DNA of 64,000 nt, taken from Paracoccaceae bacterium. Its GTDB lineage: Bacteria; Pseudomonadota; Alphaproteobacteria; Rhodobacterales; Rhodobacteraceae. Positions 18,540-27,570 of this stretch are shown here, piece by piece. Both the position numbers and the translations under genes were made by a program. The stretch covers positions 1 through 64,000 of the forward strand of contig JAGRDY010000029.1 of the NCBI GenBank assembly GCA_020446815.1, in the 5' to 3' direction. The notes under the pieces are model-generated. The model did not search any database and was not told the DNA's origin. It saw nothing but the letters and a program-made list of their open reading frames with translations. Numbering within the stretch: position 1 is the first letter of the stretch; every line of letters begins with the position of its first letter.

Positions 18540-20207
18540 ATGGCGCATGACGGGGTGGAAATGCCAATGAATGCTGGCCTTGCCGATATTGTCACCCTGA
18601 CGGGTGCGGCGCTCGGGCCGGTTGAAAGTCTTTTGGCCAGCGCGACGGCCCGCCTGCGCGAACAGGTCTGCCAAAAGGGCCGGGTAAGCGCCACGGCGCT
18701 GGAGGAAAACCAGTATGGCGCACATGCCCTGTCCTGGCTGGCAACCTATGTCGAAGCGCTCGGCCGGCTCCATGCCTGGGCCGGGCGGCTCGAGGCCGAA
18801 GGCAAATTCGGCGAGATGGAGCGCCTGATCCTGCAAATCGGCTTTGGCGAATATCTGGCGCAGATCAAGGGCGGCATCCCGATGAGCCAGAACGAAACGG
18901 CCCGGCTGGCCGACCTCGGGGTGGAATGGCCCGACGAGACGGCACCAATCGCCACCCTTCTGGCGCGGGCGAACGCACCGGCGGCGCGCGCGCGGTTGGT
19001 CGCGCTGATGCGGGAAAACCATGGCCGGGCGACCTTTGGGGCGAGCGGCCTGGACGACGAGCTGGAAATGATCCGCGACCAGTTCCGCCGTTACACAGAC
19101 GAACGCGTTGCCCCGAATGCCCATGGCTGGCATCTGAAGGACGAACTGATCCCCATGGAGGTCATCGGCGAACTCGCGGAAATGGGTGTGTTCGGCCTGA
19201 CCATCCCCGAGGAATTCGGCGGGCTGGGGCTGTCCAAGGCGTCGATGGTGGTGGTCTCGGAAGAACTGTCGCGGGGGTATATCGGCGTCGGATCGCTGGG
19301 CACACGCTCGGAGATCGCCGCCGAACTGATCCTGTGCGGCGGCACGGCAGAGCAAAGGGCGCGGTGGCTGCCGGCTCTGGCGCGCGGAGAGATCCTGCCG
19401 ACGGCTGTCTTTACCGAGCCGAACACCGGTTCCGATCTGGGGGCCCTGCGCACCCGCGCGACCAAGCAGGGCGAAGACTATGTCGTGACCGGCAACAAGA
19501 CCTGGATCACCCATGCGGCACGCACCCATGTCATGACGCTTCTGGCGCGAACCGATCCGGACACGACAGATTACAGGGGCCTGTCGATGTTTCTGGCCGA
19601 AAAGACCCCCGGCACCGAGGCCGAACCCTTCCCGACACCGGGCATGAGCGGAGGCGAGATCGAGGTTCTGGGCTATCGGGGCATGAAGGAATACGAACTG
19701 GGCTTCGACGGATTCCGGGTGAAGGGCGAAAACCTGCTGGGCGGGATCGAGGGACAGGGCTTCAAGCAATTGATGCAGACCTTTGAAAGCGCGCGGATCC
19801 AGACCGCGGCGCGGGCCATCGGCGTGGCGCAATCGGCGCTGGAAGCTGGCATGAAATACGCCGAAGACCGCAGGCAATTCGGCAAATCGCTGATCGAATT
19901 TCCGCGCGTTGCGGGCAAGCTGGCGATGATGGCGGCCGAGATCATGATCGCGCGGCAGTTGACCTATCATTCGGCCCGGCAGAAGGATGGCGGCAAGCGC
20001 TGTGATCTGGAGGCCGGGATGGCCAAGCTTCTGGGCGCCCGGATCGCCTGGTCATGCGCCGACAATGCGCTGCAAATCCATGGCGGCAACGGGTTTGCGC
20101 TCGAATATCAGATCAGCCGCATTCTGTGCGATGCGCGCATTCTCAACATTTTCGAGGGGGCCGCGGAAATCCAGGCCCAGGTGATCGCGCGGCGCCTTCT
20201 GGGCTGA
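18540..20207 (+). CDS. mcd: Acyl-CoA dehydrogenase with N-terminal extension, probable (2S)-methylsuccinyl-CoA dehydrogenase
   Basis: The 555-residue product carries a complete acyl-CoA dehydrogenase fold from about residue 165 (FGLTIPEEFGGLGLSK, FTEPNTGSDLGALRT, TAARAIGVAQSALEAGMKYAEDRRQFG, QIHGGNGFALEYQISRILCD). It is preceded by an extra domain of about 160 residues containing AHALSWLATYVEALGR. An N-terminal extension of this size is the hallmark of Mcd of the ethylmalonyl-CoA pathway, which oxidises methylsuccinyl-CoA to mesaconyl-CoA and passes electrons to ETF. The start at 18540 follows GAAGGAG. The symbol is by family resemblance; other pathway genes such as ccr and ecm are not in the window. 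A general ACAD with extension remains possible. Confidence 0.75.
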   Translation: MAHDGVEMPMNAGLADIVTLTGAALGPVESLLASATARLREQVCQKGRVSATALEENQYGAHALSWLATYVEALGRLHAWAGRLEAEGKFGEMERLILQIGFGEYLAQIKGGIPMSQNETARLADLGVEWPDETAPIATLLARANAPAARARLVALMRENHGRATFGASGLDDELEMIRDQFRRYTDERVAPNAHGWHLKDELIPMEVIGELAEMGVFGLTIPEEFGGLGLSKASMVVVSEELSRGYIGVGSLGTRSEIAAELILCGGTAEQRARWLPALARGEILPTAVFTEPNTGSDLGALRTRATKQGEDYVVTGNKTWITHAARTHVMTLLARTDPDTTDYRGLSMFLAEKTPGTEAEPFPTPGMSGGEIEVLGYRGMKEYELGFDGFRVKGENLLGGIEGQGFKQLMQTFESARIQTAARAIGVAQSALEAGMKYAEDRRQFGKSLIEFPRVAGKLAMMAAEIMIARQLTYHSARQKDGGKRCDLEAGMAKLLGARIAWSCADNALQIHGGNGFALEYQISRILCDARILNIFEGAAEIQAQVIARRLLG

Positions 20208-20270
20208 ACGAACGCAATGGCCGGGCCCGGTGAAAACCCGATTCAGCTTGTCTTGGGGCTTCGCCCGGCG

Positions 20271-21497
20271 CTATTCCGCCGGAACCCTGCCCCGTGACGG
20301 GCGCGATGTGCCAAGCCTCGGGTGAAGGCGTCGGGCGATATGACAGGCGCCGCCCATCGCAAGGCCGCAAACGGCAAATATCGCGGCGGTCGGTGCGACG
20401 GACAGCACCAGCCAGGCCACGCCGGGCGTAAGCACCGACGAAACATCGCGAAAGCTGGAATAGACCGCCGACATCTCGGTTCGTTCCGACGGCTTGACCG
20501 ACATCAGGAACGGCAGCCCGGCGACCACATCGAGCGTGATCAGAAAAACCGAGGCCAGCATCGCCACCGCCAGGGTGAGCCAGGGCAAAGGCGAAACGAC
20601 CGCCGCAATGAAGAACAGCGCACCGCAAATGCCGAACCCCATCCGCACCGATATGCGCACCGACGCCCTGCGCGCCACACGCAACACGAAGGGCGACAGG
20701 AACATCAGTGCGTTCGACGCCGACAGCGCAATTCCGCCGACCTTGTTGCCCAATCCCGCCTCGATGCAGAAATAGGGCAGATAGACGACATAGACCCACC
20801 AGCCGACCGACCGGATCACGGCAAAGCTCCAGCCGGCAATCAGGCGGGGCTGTGCGATGAACCGGCTGAGATAGCCAAGCGGATTGATAGCGGGGCGCCG
20901 GGCGCGGGTGATCTGCTTGCCGTTGCCGAGGCGCAAAATCCAGAACACGCAGATCAGCAGGCAGGCGAAAGCTCCGGCCAGAAGAAACGGCGCCGGTCGC
21001 CAGAGTTCATAGAGCCAGACCCCGAGCACCGGGCCAATCGTCCAGGGTCCGGCGGTAAACACCATCTGGGTTGACTGGCCGCGGCCCAGTTCCGTGCGTT
21101 CGATGTAATCGAGAAGATAGGCATTGAAACAGACAAAGGTGGTGGCCGTCGCCATGGCGCTGGTCAGCAGGGCCAGCGGTATGGTCAGGGTTGTTCCGGC
21201 CAGCGCCAGGCACATGGAAAGAAGATAAAGCGAACACCCCAGGCTGTACATCCAGCGCCGCGGAATGAACCGCGATGCCCCGGGCACCAAAAGCCCCCAC
21301 AGCATCGAAACGACACCCGCCGCGAAATAGACGCCCGACGCCCCCGACGGCGATCCCATGGCATCCAGGATGGCCAGCGGAAATACCGAAACGAGGGTAC
21401 CGCGCGTCGTGGCCTCGATCCCTGCGAGGGTCGCAAAGGACATGATGCCCGGTACTCTGTGATGGCGCAGAACTTCTGGAACGTTACGGCTGAGCAT
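20271..21497 (-). CDS. Major facilitator superfamily transporter
   Basis: The 408-residue protein has about 12 hydrophobic helices in two halves of six, with a central basic loop near NGKQITRARRPA. Its form fits MFS permeases; the substrate is unknown. I start it at the ATG at 21497 because a strong GGAGGT lies just upstream; a further 21 in-frame codons upstream are less likely. The last 20 residues are Arg/Pro rich. It lies at the end of the recO-containing minus-strand run but is separated by about 180 bases, so it may have its own promoter. The intervening bases show no gene. Confidence 0.8.
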   Translation of the reverse strand: MLSRNVPEVLRHHRVPGIMSFATLAGIEATTRGTLVSVFPLAILDAMGSPSGASGVYFAAGVVSMLWGLLVPGASRFIPRRWMYSLGCSLYLLSMCLALAGTTLTIPLALLTSAMATATTFVCFNAYLLDYIERTELGRGQSTQMVFTAGPWTIGPVLGVWLYELWRPAPFLLAGAFACLLICVFWILRLGNGKQITRARRPAINPLGYLSRFIAQPRLIAGWSFAVIRSVGWWVYVVYLPYFCIEAGLGNKVGGIALSASNALMFLSPFVLRVARRASVRISVRMGFGICGALFFIAAVVSPLPWLTLAVAMLASVFLITLDVVAGLPFLMSVKPSERTEMSAVYSSFRDVSSVLTPGVAWLVLSVAPTAAIFAVCGLAMGGACHIARRLHPRLGTSRPSRGRVPAE

Positions 21498-21675
21498 CAG
21501 ACCTCCGATCACCACAAACCGCAAAACCGGAACGCCTGTCGCGACAAAATGCGACGCCACGTTGTCGTGGGATTGCTCGCAAGCGAAAAATGCCTTTTTC
21601 CGATAGCGGGAAGTTCGACCTTTGAAGCCCGTTCCTTTCGCGCCACCACCCTGACCGGGCGGCCATCAGCCGCCG

Positions 21676-22398
21676 TCAGCCCCGACGCGACAACGCATCG
21701 ACAAGGCGGCTCCGCGCATCGGGCAAGGGCTTTGACAGCAATTCCCGCGCCAGCCGGTGGTGCAGGAAATAGCCCGTCACCTTCAGCCCCTGAACCAGTT
21801 GCCCGGTCGAGGCGGGCCCCTGCCCCAGAAGACAGGCGGGAAGCGGCAGCAACCTGTCGGCCCATTGGCCCGCTGCCCCCCTGGCTACGGCGCGCCCCGA
21901 TTTCGGGCTGACATAGGCCAGATCGTCGCGCGAACCGGACACGGCACAGGAACCGAGATCAAGCCCGAAACCCAGTTCCTCCAGCAGCAGCAATTCCCAG
22001 CGCAGGTAGGCAAGCGGCCAGTCGTCATCCGAACCGAGAGCGTCGAGCAGGGCGACCGACGCATTGTAAAGCGATACATGCGCTTCGCGTTCGGGCAGCG
22101 CAAAGCGCAAGAGCGCACAGATTGAATTCAGGCCCGCCAGCGCGAGACGGTCCGAAAGAATCGAGGCGCGCGACCGCAACGGTTCCGCCGAAAAGGCACC
22201 GATATGTTCATCGAGCCGCCCGCGCCAGGTGACGTCCAGTTGCGCGCCCGGTTGCAGGACAGCCGCCATCCGGCGCGAGGCACCGCCCCGCACCACACCC
22301 GCATGACGGCCCTGGCCTTGGGTGAAAACCTCGATGATGGCGGCGGTTTCACCGTGCAGACGCACGGATAGCAAAACCCCTTCGCTGCGCCATTCCAT
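21676..22398 (-). CDS. recO: DNA repair protein RecO
   Basis: RecO helps RecA load onto SSB-coated single-stranded DNA in the RecFOR pathway. The 240-residue protein has the N-terminal OB-fold region [22 protein letters not shown], followed by [15 protein letters not shown] and a helical domain with [21 protein letters not shown]. The length and the N-terminal pattern are typical of Alphaproteobacteria. It follows era and the DUF1491 gene, the usual order, with a gap of about 200 bases upstream (22399-22596) in which I see only a short palindrome GCCCTGGCAGGGC. Confidence 0.92.
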   Translation of the reverse strand: MEWRSEGVLLSVRLHGETAAIIEVFTQGQGRHAGVVRGGASRRMAAVLQPGAQLDVTWRGRLDEHIGAFSAEPLRSRASILSDRLALAGLNSICALLRFALPEREAHVSLYNASVALLDALGSDDDWPLAYLRWELLLLEELGFGLDLGSCAVSGSRDDLAYVSPKSGRAVARGAAGQWADRLLPLPACLLGQGPASTGQLVQGLKVTGYFLHHRLARELLSKPLPDARSRLVDALSRRG

Positions 22399-22596
22399 GC
22401 GGTCGGTCCTATGTCACGCCGGGCGAATATCCCCGACCGGCACGTCGATGTCCACATAAAGCGTTTCGCGTAATTCCTGACCACCACATAGCACCAAAAG
22501 CCAGAGAGCGCCGCAGGCTTGGCAGGGTTCTGGCGGTTCGGGGCCGCCCCGCAACGCCCTGGCAGGGCAGTCATTCGCGGCGCGTTCAAACCGCGG

Positions 22597-22938
22597 TCAG
22601 CCGGCGAATCCCTCTTCGTCCAGAAGCGTACGCCCATCACGGTTTTCGATTTCGATGATCCAGAGATCGGGGTCGCGGCCTTTCTGGCGGGCGATGGCGC
22701 GGTCGACCTCGGCCTCGGCCCCTTCGGCAAGCGGTAGCCAGACGCGGGCGCCGCTCATCGGATCAAAGCTGCGATGAAAGGCGCGGGCCTGCCCGTCAAG
22801 GGTTGCCAGCTTGACCAGGACCGCCCCTGCCGTGGCATCACCCCTGGCGGCAACAAAGGCCGGAATGGCCGCCCGTTCGAGCCGCGCCAGATAGGCGCGC
22901 ACCCAGAAATCGGCGGTCAGGCGCGGCTCAGTCGCCAT
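22597..22938 (-). CDS. DUF1491 family protein
   Basis: The 113-residue protein starts [20 protein letters not shown] and contains VLVKLATLDGQARAFHRSFDP and PDLWIIEIENRDGRTLLDEE, which match the DUF1491 family of Alphaproteobacteria. It is a small soluble protein of unknown function, usually found between era and recO. Its ATG at 22938 lies inside the end of era (overlap of 11 bases), so it is translationally coupled to era. Longer in-frame upstream extensions read out of frame with era and are not real. Confidence 0.85.
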   Translation of the reverse strand: MATEPRLTADFWVRAYLARLERAAIPAFVAARGDATAGAVLVKLATLDGQARAFHRSFDPMSGARVWLPLAEGAEAEVDRAIARQKGRDPDLWIIEIENRDGRTLLDEEGFAG

Positions 22939-23863
22939 CCTTGAAATCAAGCCCCATTTCGGTGAATCGTTCCCGTTCTTCAAGCCAGTTCGGCCGCACC
23001 TTGACCTGAATGAACAGATGCACCGGGCGGCCGAGGAAATCGGCCAGCTCGACGCGCGCCGCCTGACCCACGGCCTTGACCGTCGCGCCCTTGTGGCCAA
23101 GAACGATCCCCTTGTGGCCGTCGCGCGCGACATAGACGACCTGGTCGATCCGCGCCGACCCGTCGGGGCGATCCTCCCAGGCCTCGGTCTCGACGGTCAG
23201 TTGATAGGGAAGTTCTTCGTGGAGCCGCAGCGTCAGCTTTTCGCGGGTGATTTCGGCGGCGATCATCCGCAGCGGCAGATCGGCAATCTGATCCTCGGGA
23301 TAGAACCACGCACCTTCGGGCACCTCGTTGGCCAGCCATGACCGGAGATCATCAACCCCGTGGCCCCGCTCGGCGGAAATCATGAAGGTGCGTTCGAACG
23401 GATAGGCCGCGTTCAGCCTTGCCGACAGATCCAGCAGCGTTTCGGCCTTGACCCGGTCGATCTTGTTGATGGCAAGGGCGATGCGCTGATTTTGGCTGAT
23501 ACGGTCGCGCATCGCCCCGAGAATCGCCTGCACACCCTCGGTCAGCCCGCGGTGCGCCTCGATCAGCAGCACGACTATATCGGCATCCGCCGCCCCGCCC
23601 CAGGCCGCGGCCACCATCGCCCGGTCGAGCCTGCGGCGCGGGTGGAAAAGGCCCGGCGTGTCGACGAAAACGATCTGGGCATTGGCGTGCATGGCAATGC
23701 CGCGGATGCGCGTCCGGGTGGTCTGAACCTTGTGGGTCACGATCGACACCTTGGCCCCGACCATCCGGTTCAACAGTGTGGATTTGCCGGCATTGGGTTC
23801 GCCGATCAGGGCGACGAACCCGGCCCTTTGCGGTGCCGGGGCGGGGTTTTCAGGGTCAGCCAT
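22928..23863 (-). CDS. era: GTPase Era
   Basis: Era is an essential GTPase that binds the 3' end of 16S rRNA during maturation of the 30S subunit. In this 311-residue protein G1 is GEPNAGKST at 21-29, G3 is DTPGLF near residue 68, and G4 is NKID. The C-terminal KH domain includes [23 protein letters not shown], which matches the Era KH GxxG loop. Its start overlaps the end of rnc by eight bases and it is followed by DUF1491. Confidence 0.96.
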   Translation of the reverse strand: MADPENPAPAPQRAGFVALIGEPNAGKSTLLNRMVGAKVSIVTHKVQTTRTRIRGIAMHANAQIVFVDTPGLFHPRRRLDRAMVAAAWGGAADADIVVLLIEAHRGLTEGVQAILGAMRDRISQNQRIALAINKIDRVKAETLLDLSARLNAAYPFERTFMISAERGHGVDDLRSWLANEVPEGAWFYPEDQIADLPLRMIAAEITREKLTLRLHEELPYQLTVETEAWEDRPDGSARIDQVVYVARDGHKGIVLGHKGATVKAVGQAARVELADFLGRPVHLFIQVKVRPNWLEERERFTEMGLDFKDGD

Positions 23864-24545
23864 CGGTCTTGTTCATCCGCGCCAGAAGCGCCCTTGCCGC
23901 GGCCTGCTCGGCCTGGCGTTTCGATCCGGCGCGGGCGGTTTCGGTTTCGCCGCTTTCGAGCGTCACCGAAACGGTGAAGACCGGCTGGTGATCCGGGCCC
24001 GCGCGCGCCTCTTCCCGGTAGGTCGGCGGCTGTTGGCCGCTGGCCTGGGCGATTTCCTGAAGGCTGGTCTTGGCGTCGCGCGCGTCCGGCTCGACAGCCG
24101 CGATCCGCGGCCCCCAAAGGTGCAGGACCACCCGCCGGGCCGCCGCGAACCCGGCGTCGAGATAGACCGCCGCGATCATCGCCTCCAATGCGTCACCAAG
24201 CAGCGCCTCCTTGCGCCGACCGCCCGACATCATCTCGGACCGGCCGAGCTTGAGAACCGCACCGAGATCGACGCTGCGCGCAACGTCGGCGCAGGTTTCC
24301 TTGCGCACCAGGGCGTTGAAGCGCGGGGCAAGCTGGCCTTCGCTGGCACCCTTGTCGGCGGCCAGCAGTGCTTCGGCCATGACCAGACCCAGCACCCGGT
24401 CGCCAAGAAATTCCAGCCGCTGATTGTCCGGCCGCGTCGGTGTGGCGATCGAGGCATGGGTGACGGCGCGCACCAGCAAATCGGGGCGCGCGAAATCATG
24501 GCCGATGCGGGCCGAAAAGGCGCGAAGATCGGCGGCCAGCCTCAC
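23856..24545 (-). CDS. rnc: Ribonuclease III
   Basis: RNase III cuts double-stranded RNA in rRNA precursors and regulatory duplexes. The 229-residue protein has the family signature [14 protein letters not shown] with the catalytic acidic residues, a second acidic cluster [16 protein letters not shown], and a C-terminal dsRNA-binding domain ending [16 protein letters not shown]. The GTG start at 24545 overlaps the lepB stop (GTGA), the reason for preferring it over a start 11 codons upstream. The order lepB-rnc-era is conserved in many bacteria. Confidence 0.95.
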   Translation of the reverse strand: MRLAADLRAFSARIGHDFARPDLLVRAVTHASIATPTRPDNQRLEFLGDRVLGLVMAEALLAADKGASEGQLAPRFNALVRKETCADVARSVDLGAVLKLGRSEMMSGGRRKEALLGDALEAMIAAVYLDAGFAAARRVVLHLWGPRIAAVEPDARDAKTSLQEIAQASGQQPPTYREEARAGPDHQPVFTVSVTLESGETETARAGSKRQAEQAAARALLARMNKTDG

Positions 24546-25321
24546 TCGACCGCCTTGAAGAAACGATCGGGCCGCCACGTCCAGAAGAAAAAGAGCGATC
24601 GGCCCGCGGACGAAAACATGATGCGGTCGGCGCGGCCGATCAGATATTCGGCGGGCAACATGCCGACACCGCCGGTGGTAACGGCAAAACGGCTGTCCTG
24701 GCTGTTGTCGCGGTTGTCGCCCATGAAGAAGTAATGGCCCGCCGGGACGGTAAAGACAGGGGTATTGTCGGCCGCCGTATTGGCGATGTTCAAGACATCG
24801 TGGCGGACGCCGTTGGGCAGGGTTTCGATGAACCGTTGCTTGATGCAGATACCGCCCTGCCCGACCGGGTCGTTGGCGCAGCGCGGCATGCCGCCCTGCG
24901 AACCCTGGCGCTCCTTGATTTCCTCGAAGTTGCCCGCAGGGGTCTGCGGCGCGGCCACACCGTTGATATAGACGATACCGTCCTTGACCTGCACCGTGTC
25001 GCCGGGCAAGCCGATCAGGCGCTTGATGAAATCGGCGCCATTGGCCGGATGGCGGAACACCACGACATCGCCGCGCTGGGGTTCTGCCGAAAAAAGCCGC
25101 CCGGTGATGGGGCAGGCCGAAAAGGGGCAGGAATAGCGCGAATAGCCATATGCCATCTTGTTGACAAAGAGGAAATCGCCGATCAGCAGCGTATCCTTCA
25201 TCGAGCCGGAGGGGATCCAGAAAGGCTGGTAGAAAAGGGTGCGAAAGACCCCCGCAATGAGCAGTGCCCAGACAACCGTCTTGATCGTCTCGACGATCCC
25301 GTCCTTTGCCTTGCTGGCCAT
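24542..25321 (-). CDS. lepB: Signal peptidase I
   Basis: Leader peptidase cuts signal peptides from exported proteins at the outer face of the inner membrane. The 259-residue protein has an N-terminal membrane anchor ([21 protein letters not shown]), the nucleophile Ser40 in [10 protein letters not shown], the general-base Lys at about residue 100 in [11 protein letters not shown], and the late [15 protein letters not shown] box. Cysteines in the YSCPFSACP segment are an unusual detail near the substrate-binding region. It is placed in the minus-strand run acpS-lepB-rnc. Confidence 0.96.
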   Translation of the reverse strand: MASKAKDGIVETIKTVVWALLIAGVFRTLFYQPFWIPSGSMKDTLLIGDFLFVNKMAYGYSRYSCPFSACPITGRLFSAEPQRGDVVVFRHPANGADFIKRLIGLPGDTVQVKDGIVYINGVAAPQTPAGNFEEIKERQGSQGGMPRCANDPVGQGGICIKQRFIETLPNGVRHDVLNIANTAADNTPVFTVPAGHYFFMGDNRDNSQDSRFAVTTGGVGMLPAEYLIGRADRIMFSSAGRSLFFFWTWRPDRFFKAVE

Positions 25322-25377
25322 GATTGTTCCTGCCTCGCTTTTGGTCCCGCGCTACATGATCGCCCGGGCGGGCGAAG

Positions 25378-25785
25378 TCAAGTTTCGCCGTTGGGGCGGG
25401 CTTCGATCACCACGAAGGCCTGTGCCCAGGGGTGATCATCGGTGAGGGTGACGTGGACGATCGCCTCATGCCCTTGGGGGGTCATTTCCGCCAGCCGCTC
25501 GGCCGCCCAGCCGGTCAGTTGCATCACCGGCTGGCCTGTGCGCAGGTTCGATACCGCCATGTCTTTCCACGATATTCCCATGCGCAGACCGGTGCCGAGC
25601 GCCTTGGAACAGGCTTCCTTGGCGGCCCAGCGTTTGGCATAGGTGCCCGCCTTGTCCCGGCGCTGTTCTGCCTTGCGCTGTTCGACGGGGGTAAAGACGC
25701 GGTTGCGGAAACGGTCGCCATGGCGGTCGAGCACGCCCTGGATGCGGTCGATATTGGCCAGGTCGGTGCCGATGCCGAGGATCAC
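25378..25785 (-). CDS. acpS: Holo-[acyl-carrier-protein] synthase
   Basis: AcpS moves the 4'-phosphopantetheine of CoA onto apo-ACP. The 135-residue protein begins with a GTG, then [14 protein letters not shown], containing the Mg-binding Asp, and has the signature [16 protein letters not shown] with the conserved Glu. The GTG at 25785 is the family start. The open frame continues upstream for 69 more codons through a GC-rich tandem-repeat region and gives an Arg/Cys-rich extension that is not protein-like. It lies between pdxJ and lepB. Confidence 0.94.
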   Translation of the reverse strand: MILGIGTDLANIDRIQGVLDRHGDRFRNRVFTPVEQRKAEQRRDKAGTYAKRWAAKEACSKALGTGLRMGISWKDMAVSNLRTGQPVMQLTGWAAERLAEMTPQGHEAIVHVTLTDDHPWAQAFVVIEARPNGET

Positions 25786-25810
25786 GAGGCCCCCCGATCG
25801 CCGTGGCTGC

Positions 25811-25917
25811 CATCCGTCCCGCCTGCGTCCCGCATCCGTCCCGCATCCGTCCCGACACGCGTCCCGACACGCGCACCGACACGCGCGCCGACACGCGCCC
25901 CGGCGCGACACCCGCAT
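25811..25917. repeat. Tandem repeat between pdxJ and acpS
   Basis: The spacer holds about three 11-base units of the type CATCCGTCCCG followed by four 12-base units of the type ACACGCGNNCCG, then a degenerate unit. The second array varies at its two middle bases (TC, CA, CG, CC). Every unit ends with CCG. The pdxJ-acpS spacer is 169 bases and this fills most of it. No protein or RNA function is evident. Confidence 0.85.
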
Positions 25918-25954
25918 CGCCGCGCACAAACCGGCCGGCGCCGGCGGCGGGCGC

Positions 25955-26713
25955 TCATGCCCGCGCCTCGTCCATGAAGCGGCGCATTTCACGGATCGCG
26001 GGTTTGAGCCCCATGAATATCGACTCGCCGATCAGGAAATGGCCGATGTTCAGTTCCATCACCTCGGGGAAGGCGGCGACGGGCGACACGGTGTCATAGG
26101 TCAGGCCGTGACCCGCATGAACCTCGAGCCCGCGCGCATGGGCCAGGCGCGACATTTCCGCCAGCCGCGACAGTTCGGCGTCGCGTTCGGCGAATTGCCC
26201 GTCGGCGTGATGGTCGCAATAGGCGCCGGTATGCAGTTCGACGACCGCGGCACCGATCCGCGCCGCCGCCTCGATCTGGGCGGCGTCGGCGGCGACAAAG
26301 AGCGACACGCGGCACCCGGCGTCGCGCAGGGGCGCGATGAAACGGGCCAGGCGGTTTTCTTCGCGCGCCACGTCCAGCCCGCCTTCGGTGGTGCGTTCCT
26401 CGCGCTTTTCGGGGACGATGCAGACGGCATGAGGTTTGTGGCGCAGGGCAATTTGCTGCATCTCGTCCGTCGCGGCCATTTCGAAGTTGAGCGGCACCGA
26501 CAGCGCGGCCATCAACCGGTCGATGTCGTCGTCAGCGATATGGCGGCGATCTTCGCGCAGATGGGCGGTGATGCCGTCGGCCCCCGCCGTTTCCGCCAGT
26601 TTGGCGGCGCGCACCGGATCGGGGTAGGCCGATCCGCGCGCGTTGCGCAGCGTTGCCACATGGTCGATATTGACACCCAGCCTCAGCTTGCCCAGAGGTT
26701 TACGACGTTGCAT
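25955..26713 (-). CDS. pdxJ: Pyridoxine 5'-phosphate synthase
   Basis: PdxJ condenses 1-deoxyxylulose 5-phosphate with 3-amino-2-oxopropyl phosphate to give pyridoxine 5'-phosphate, in the DXP-dependent vitamin B6 route. The 252-residue protein has the (beta/alpha)8 family motifs [31 protein letters not shown] and [12 protein letters not shown]. The ATG at 26713 is preceded by GGAGAAG. It stands between the DUF2062 gene and acpS in the conserved alphaproteobacterial run. A possible promoter is annotated upstream. Confidence 0.96.
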   Translation of the reverse strand: MQRRKPLGKLRLGVNIDHVATLRNARGSAYPDPVRAAKLAETAGADGITAHLREDRRHIADDDIDRLMAALSVPLNFEMAATDEMQQIALRHKPHAVCIVPEKREERTTEGGLDVAREENRLARFIAPLRDAGCRVSLFVAADAAQIEAAARIGAAVVELHTGAYCDHHADGQFAERDAELSRLAEMSRLAHARGLEVHAGHGLTYDTVSPVAAFPEVMELNIGHFLIGESIFMGLKPAIREMRRFMDEARA

Positions 26714-26739
26714 GTATCTTCTCCTGCATTTTGGCCAGG

Positions 26740-26769
26740 ACTATAGCGTTTGTTGAATCAGACTTGCCA
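26740..26769 (-). promoter_or_regulatory. Possible sigma70-type promoter of pdxJ
   Basis: Read on the minus strand, TGGCAA (26764-26769) and TATAGT (26740-26745) are 18 bases apart. The -10 element is 26 bases from the pdxJ ATG, which fits a short leader carrying GGAGAAG. The -10 is good; the -35 is a partial match. It is a visual match only. Confidence 0.4.
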
Positions 26770-26888
26770 GCGCAACGGATCGGGTTGCGGCTCTCATTAC
26801 CTGAATTGGGGTTTTGCATCCAAGGCAATTCCTGCGCCGGCCAAGCCGCCCGATTGCCGGCATTCGGGCGGGAATGGCCGGTCTTGTT

Positions 26889-27545
26889 TCAGCGCTTTTC
26901 CCGCCGTTCTTCGGCGCGTGCATGAAGCCGCGACCTGAGCTTGTCGAAGCGTGCCTTGATTTTGGTGCGGCGGCGTTTCTGATAGACCGCGATCAGCGGT
27001 TCCGAGAGGTAATAGCAGATCAGACCGGCGATCAGCCCCGGCACTAAGCCCCCCACCAGATAAGGCAGGAAGATTTCGTTGTAGAAGTTATAGAGATTTC
27101 CCCATTGCGCGGTGGAATCGGAAAAGATCGCCAGGAAGTTATGCTTCAGATCGGCGCCCGCGCCGACGAATTTGCCGAAGATCGTGGCATGGGTCGATTC
27201 GTCGAATTTGGTGCCGAGGATCAGATGGCCCAGCTTCACCGACATTATCGCGATGATCGGAAAGGAAATGGGGTTGCCGAAAAAGGTCGCCAGAATGGCG
27301 GCAAGGATATTTCCCCTGACCAGTTTGGCGATGATCACCGCGGTAACGAAATGCAGCCCGAAAAGCGGGGTGAAGCTGGTGAATACGCCGGCAAAGACCC
27401 CGCGGGCGATCTTGTGCGAACTGTCCGGCAGCCGTCTGACCCGGTGGCGGACATAGTGAAAGGCGCGCGTCCAGCCGCCACGAGGCCAGAATGCCTCGGC
27501 GAGCATCCGCAGGTAGGTGCGCGGGTTTCGCCGCTTGAACACCAC
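26889..27545 (-). CDS. DUF2062 domain membrane protein
   Basis: The 218-residue protein has the DUF2062 pattern: an N-terminal basic region, then ARGVFAGVFTSFTPLFGLHF, LAAILATFFGNPISFPIIAI and a C-terminal hydrophobic segment FLPYLVGGLVPGLIAGLICYYL followed by a very basic tail. About three membrane helices are expected. The function is unknown; it sits conserved between rel/spoT and pdxJ in many Alphaproteobacteria. The GTG start at 27545 follows GAAAGGAACG. About 175 bases (26714-26888) separate it from pdxJ. Confidence 0.87.
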   Translation of the reverse strand: MVFKRRNPRTYLRMLAEAFWPRGGWTRAFHYVRHRVRRLPDSSHKIARGVFAGVFTSFTPLFGLHFVTAVIIAKLVRGNILAAILATFFGNPISFPIIAIMSVKLGHLILGTKFDESTHATIFGKFVGAGADLKHNFLAIFSDSTAQWGNLYNFYNEIFLPYLVGGLVPGLIAGLICYYLSEPLIAVYQKRRRTKIKARFDKLRSRLHARAEERREKR

Positions 27546-27570
27546 GGGTTTCGTTCCTTTCTGCGCCCGC

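Noticed and set aside
25786-25992. In-frame extension of acpS through the tandem repeat
   Set aside because: The predicted part is an Arg/Cys-rich repeat translation, and AcpS family proteins begin at ILGIGTD.
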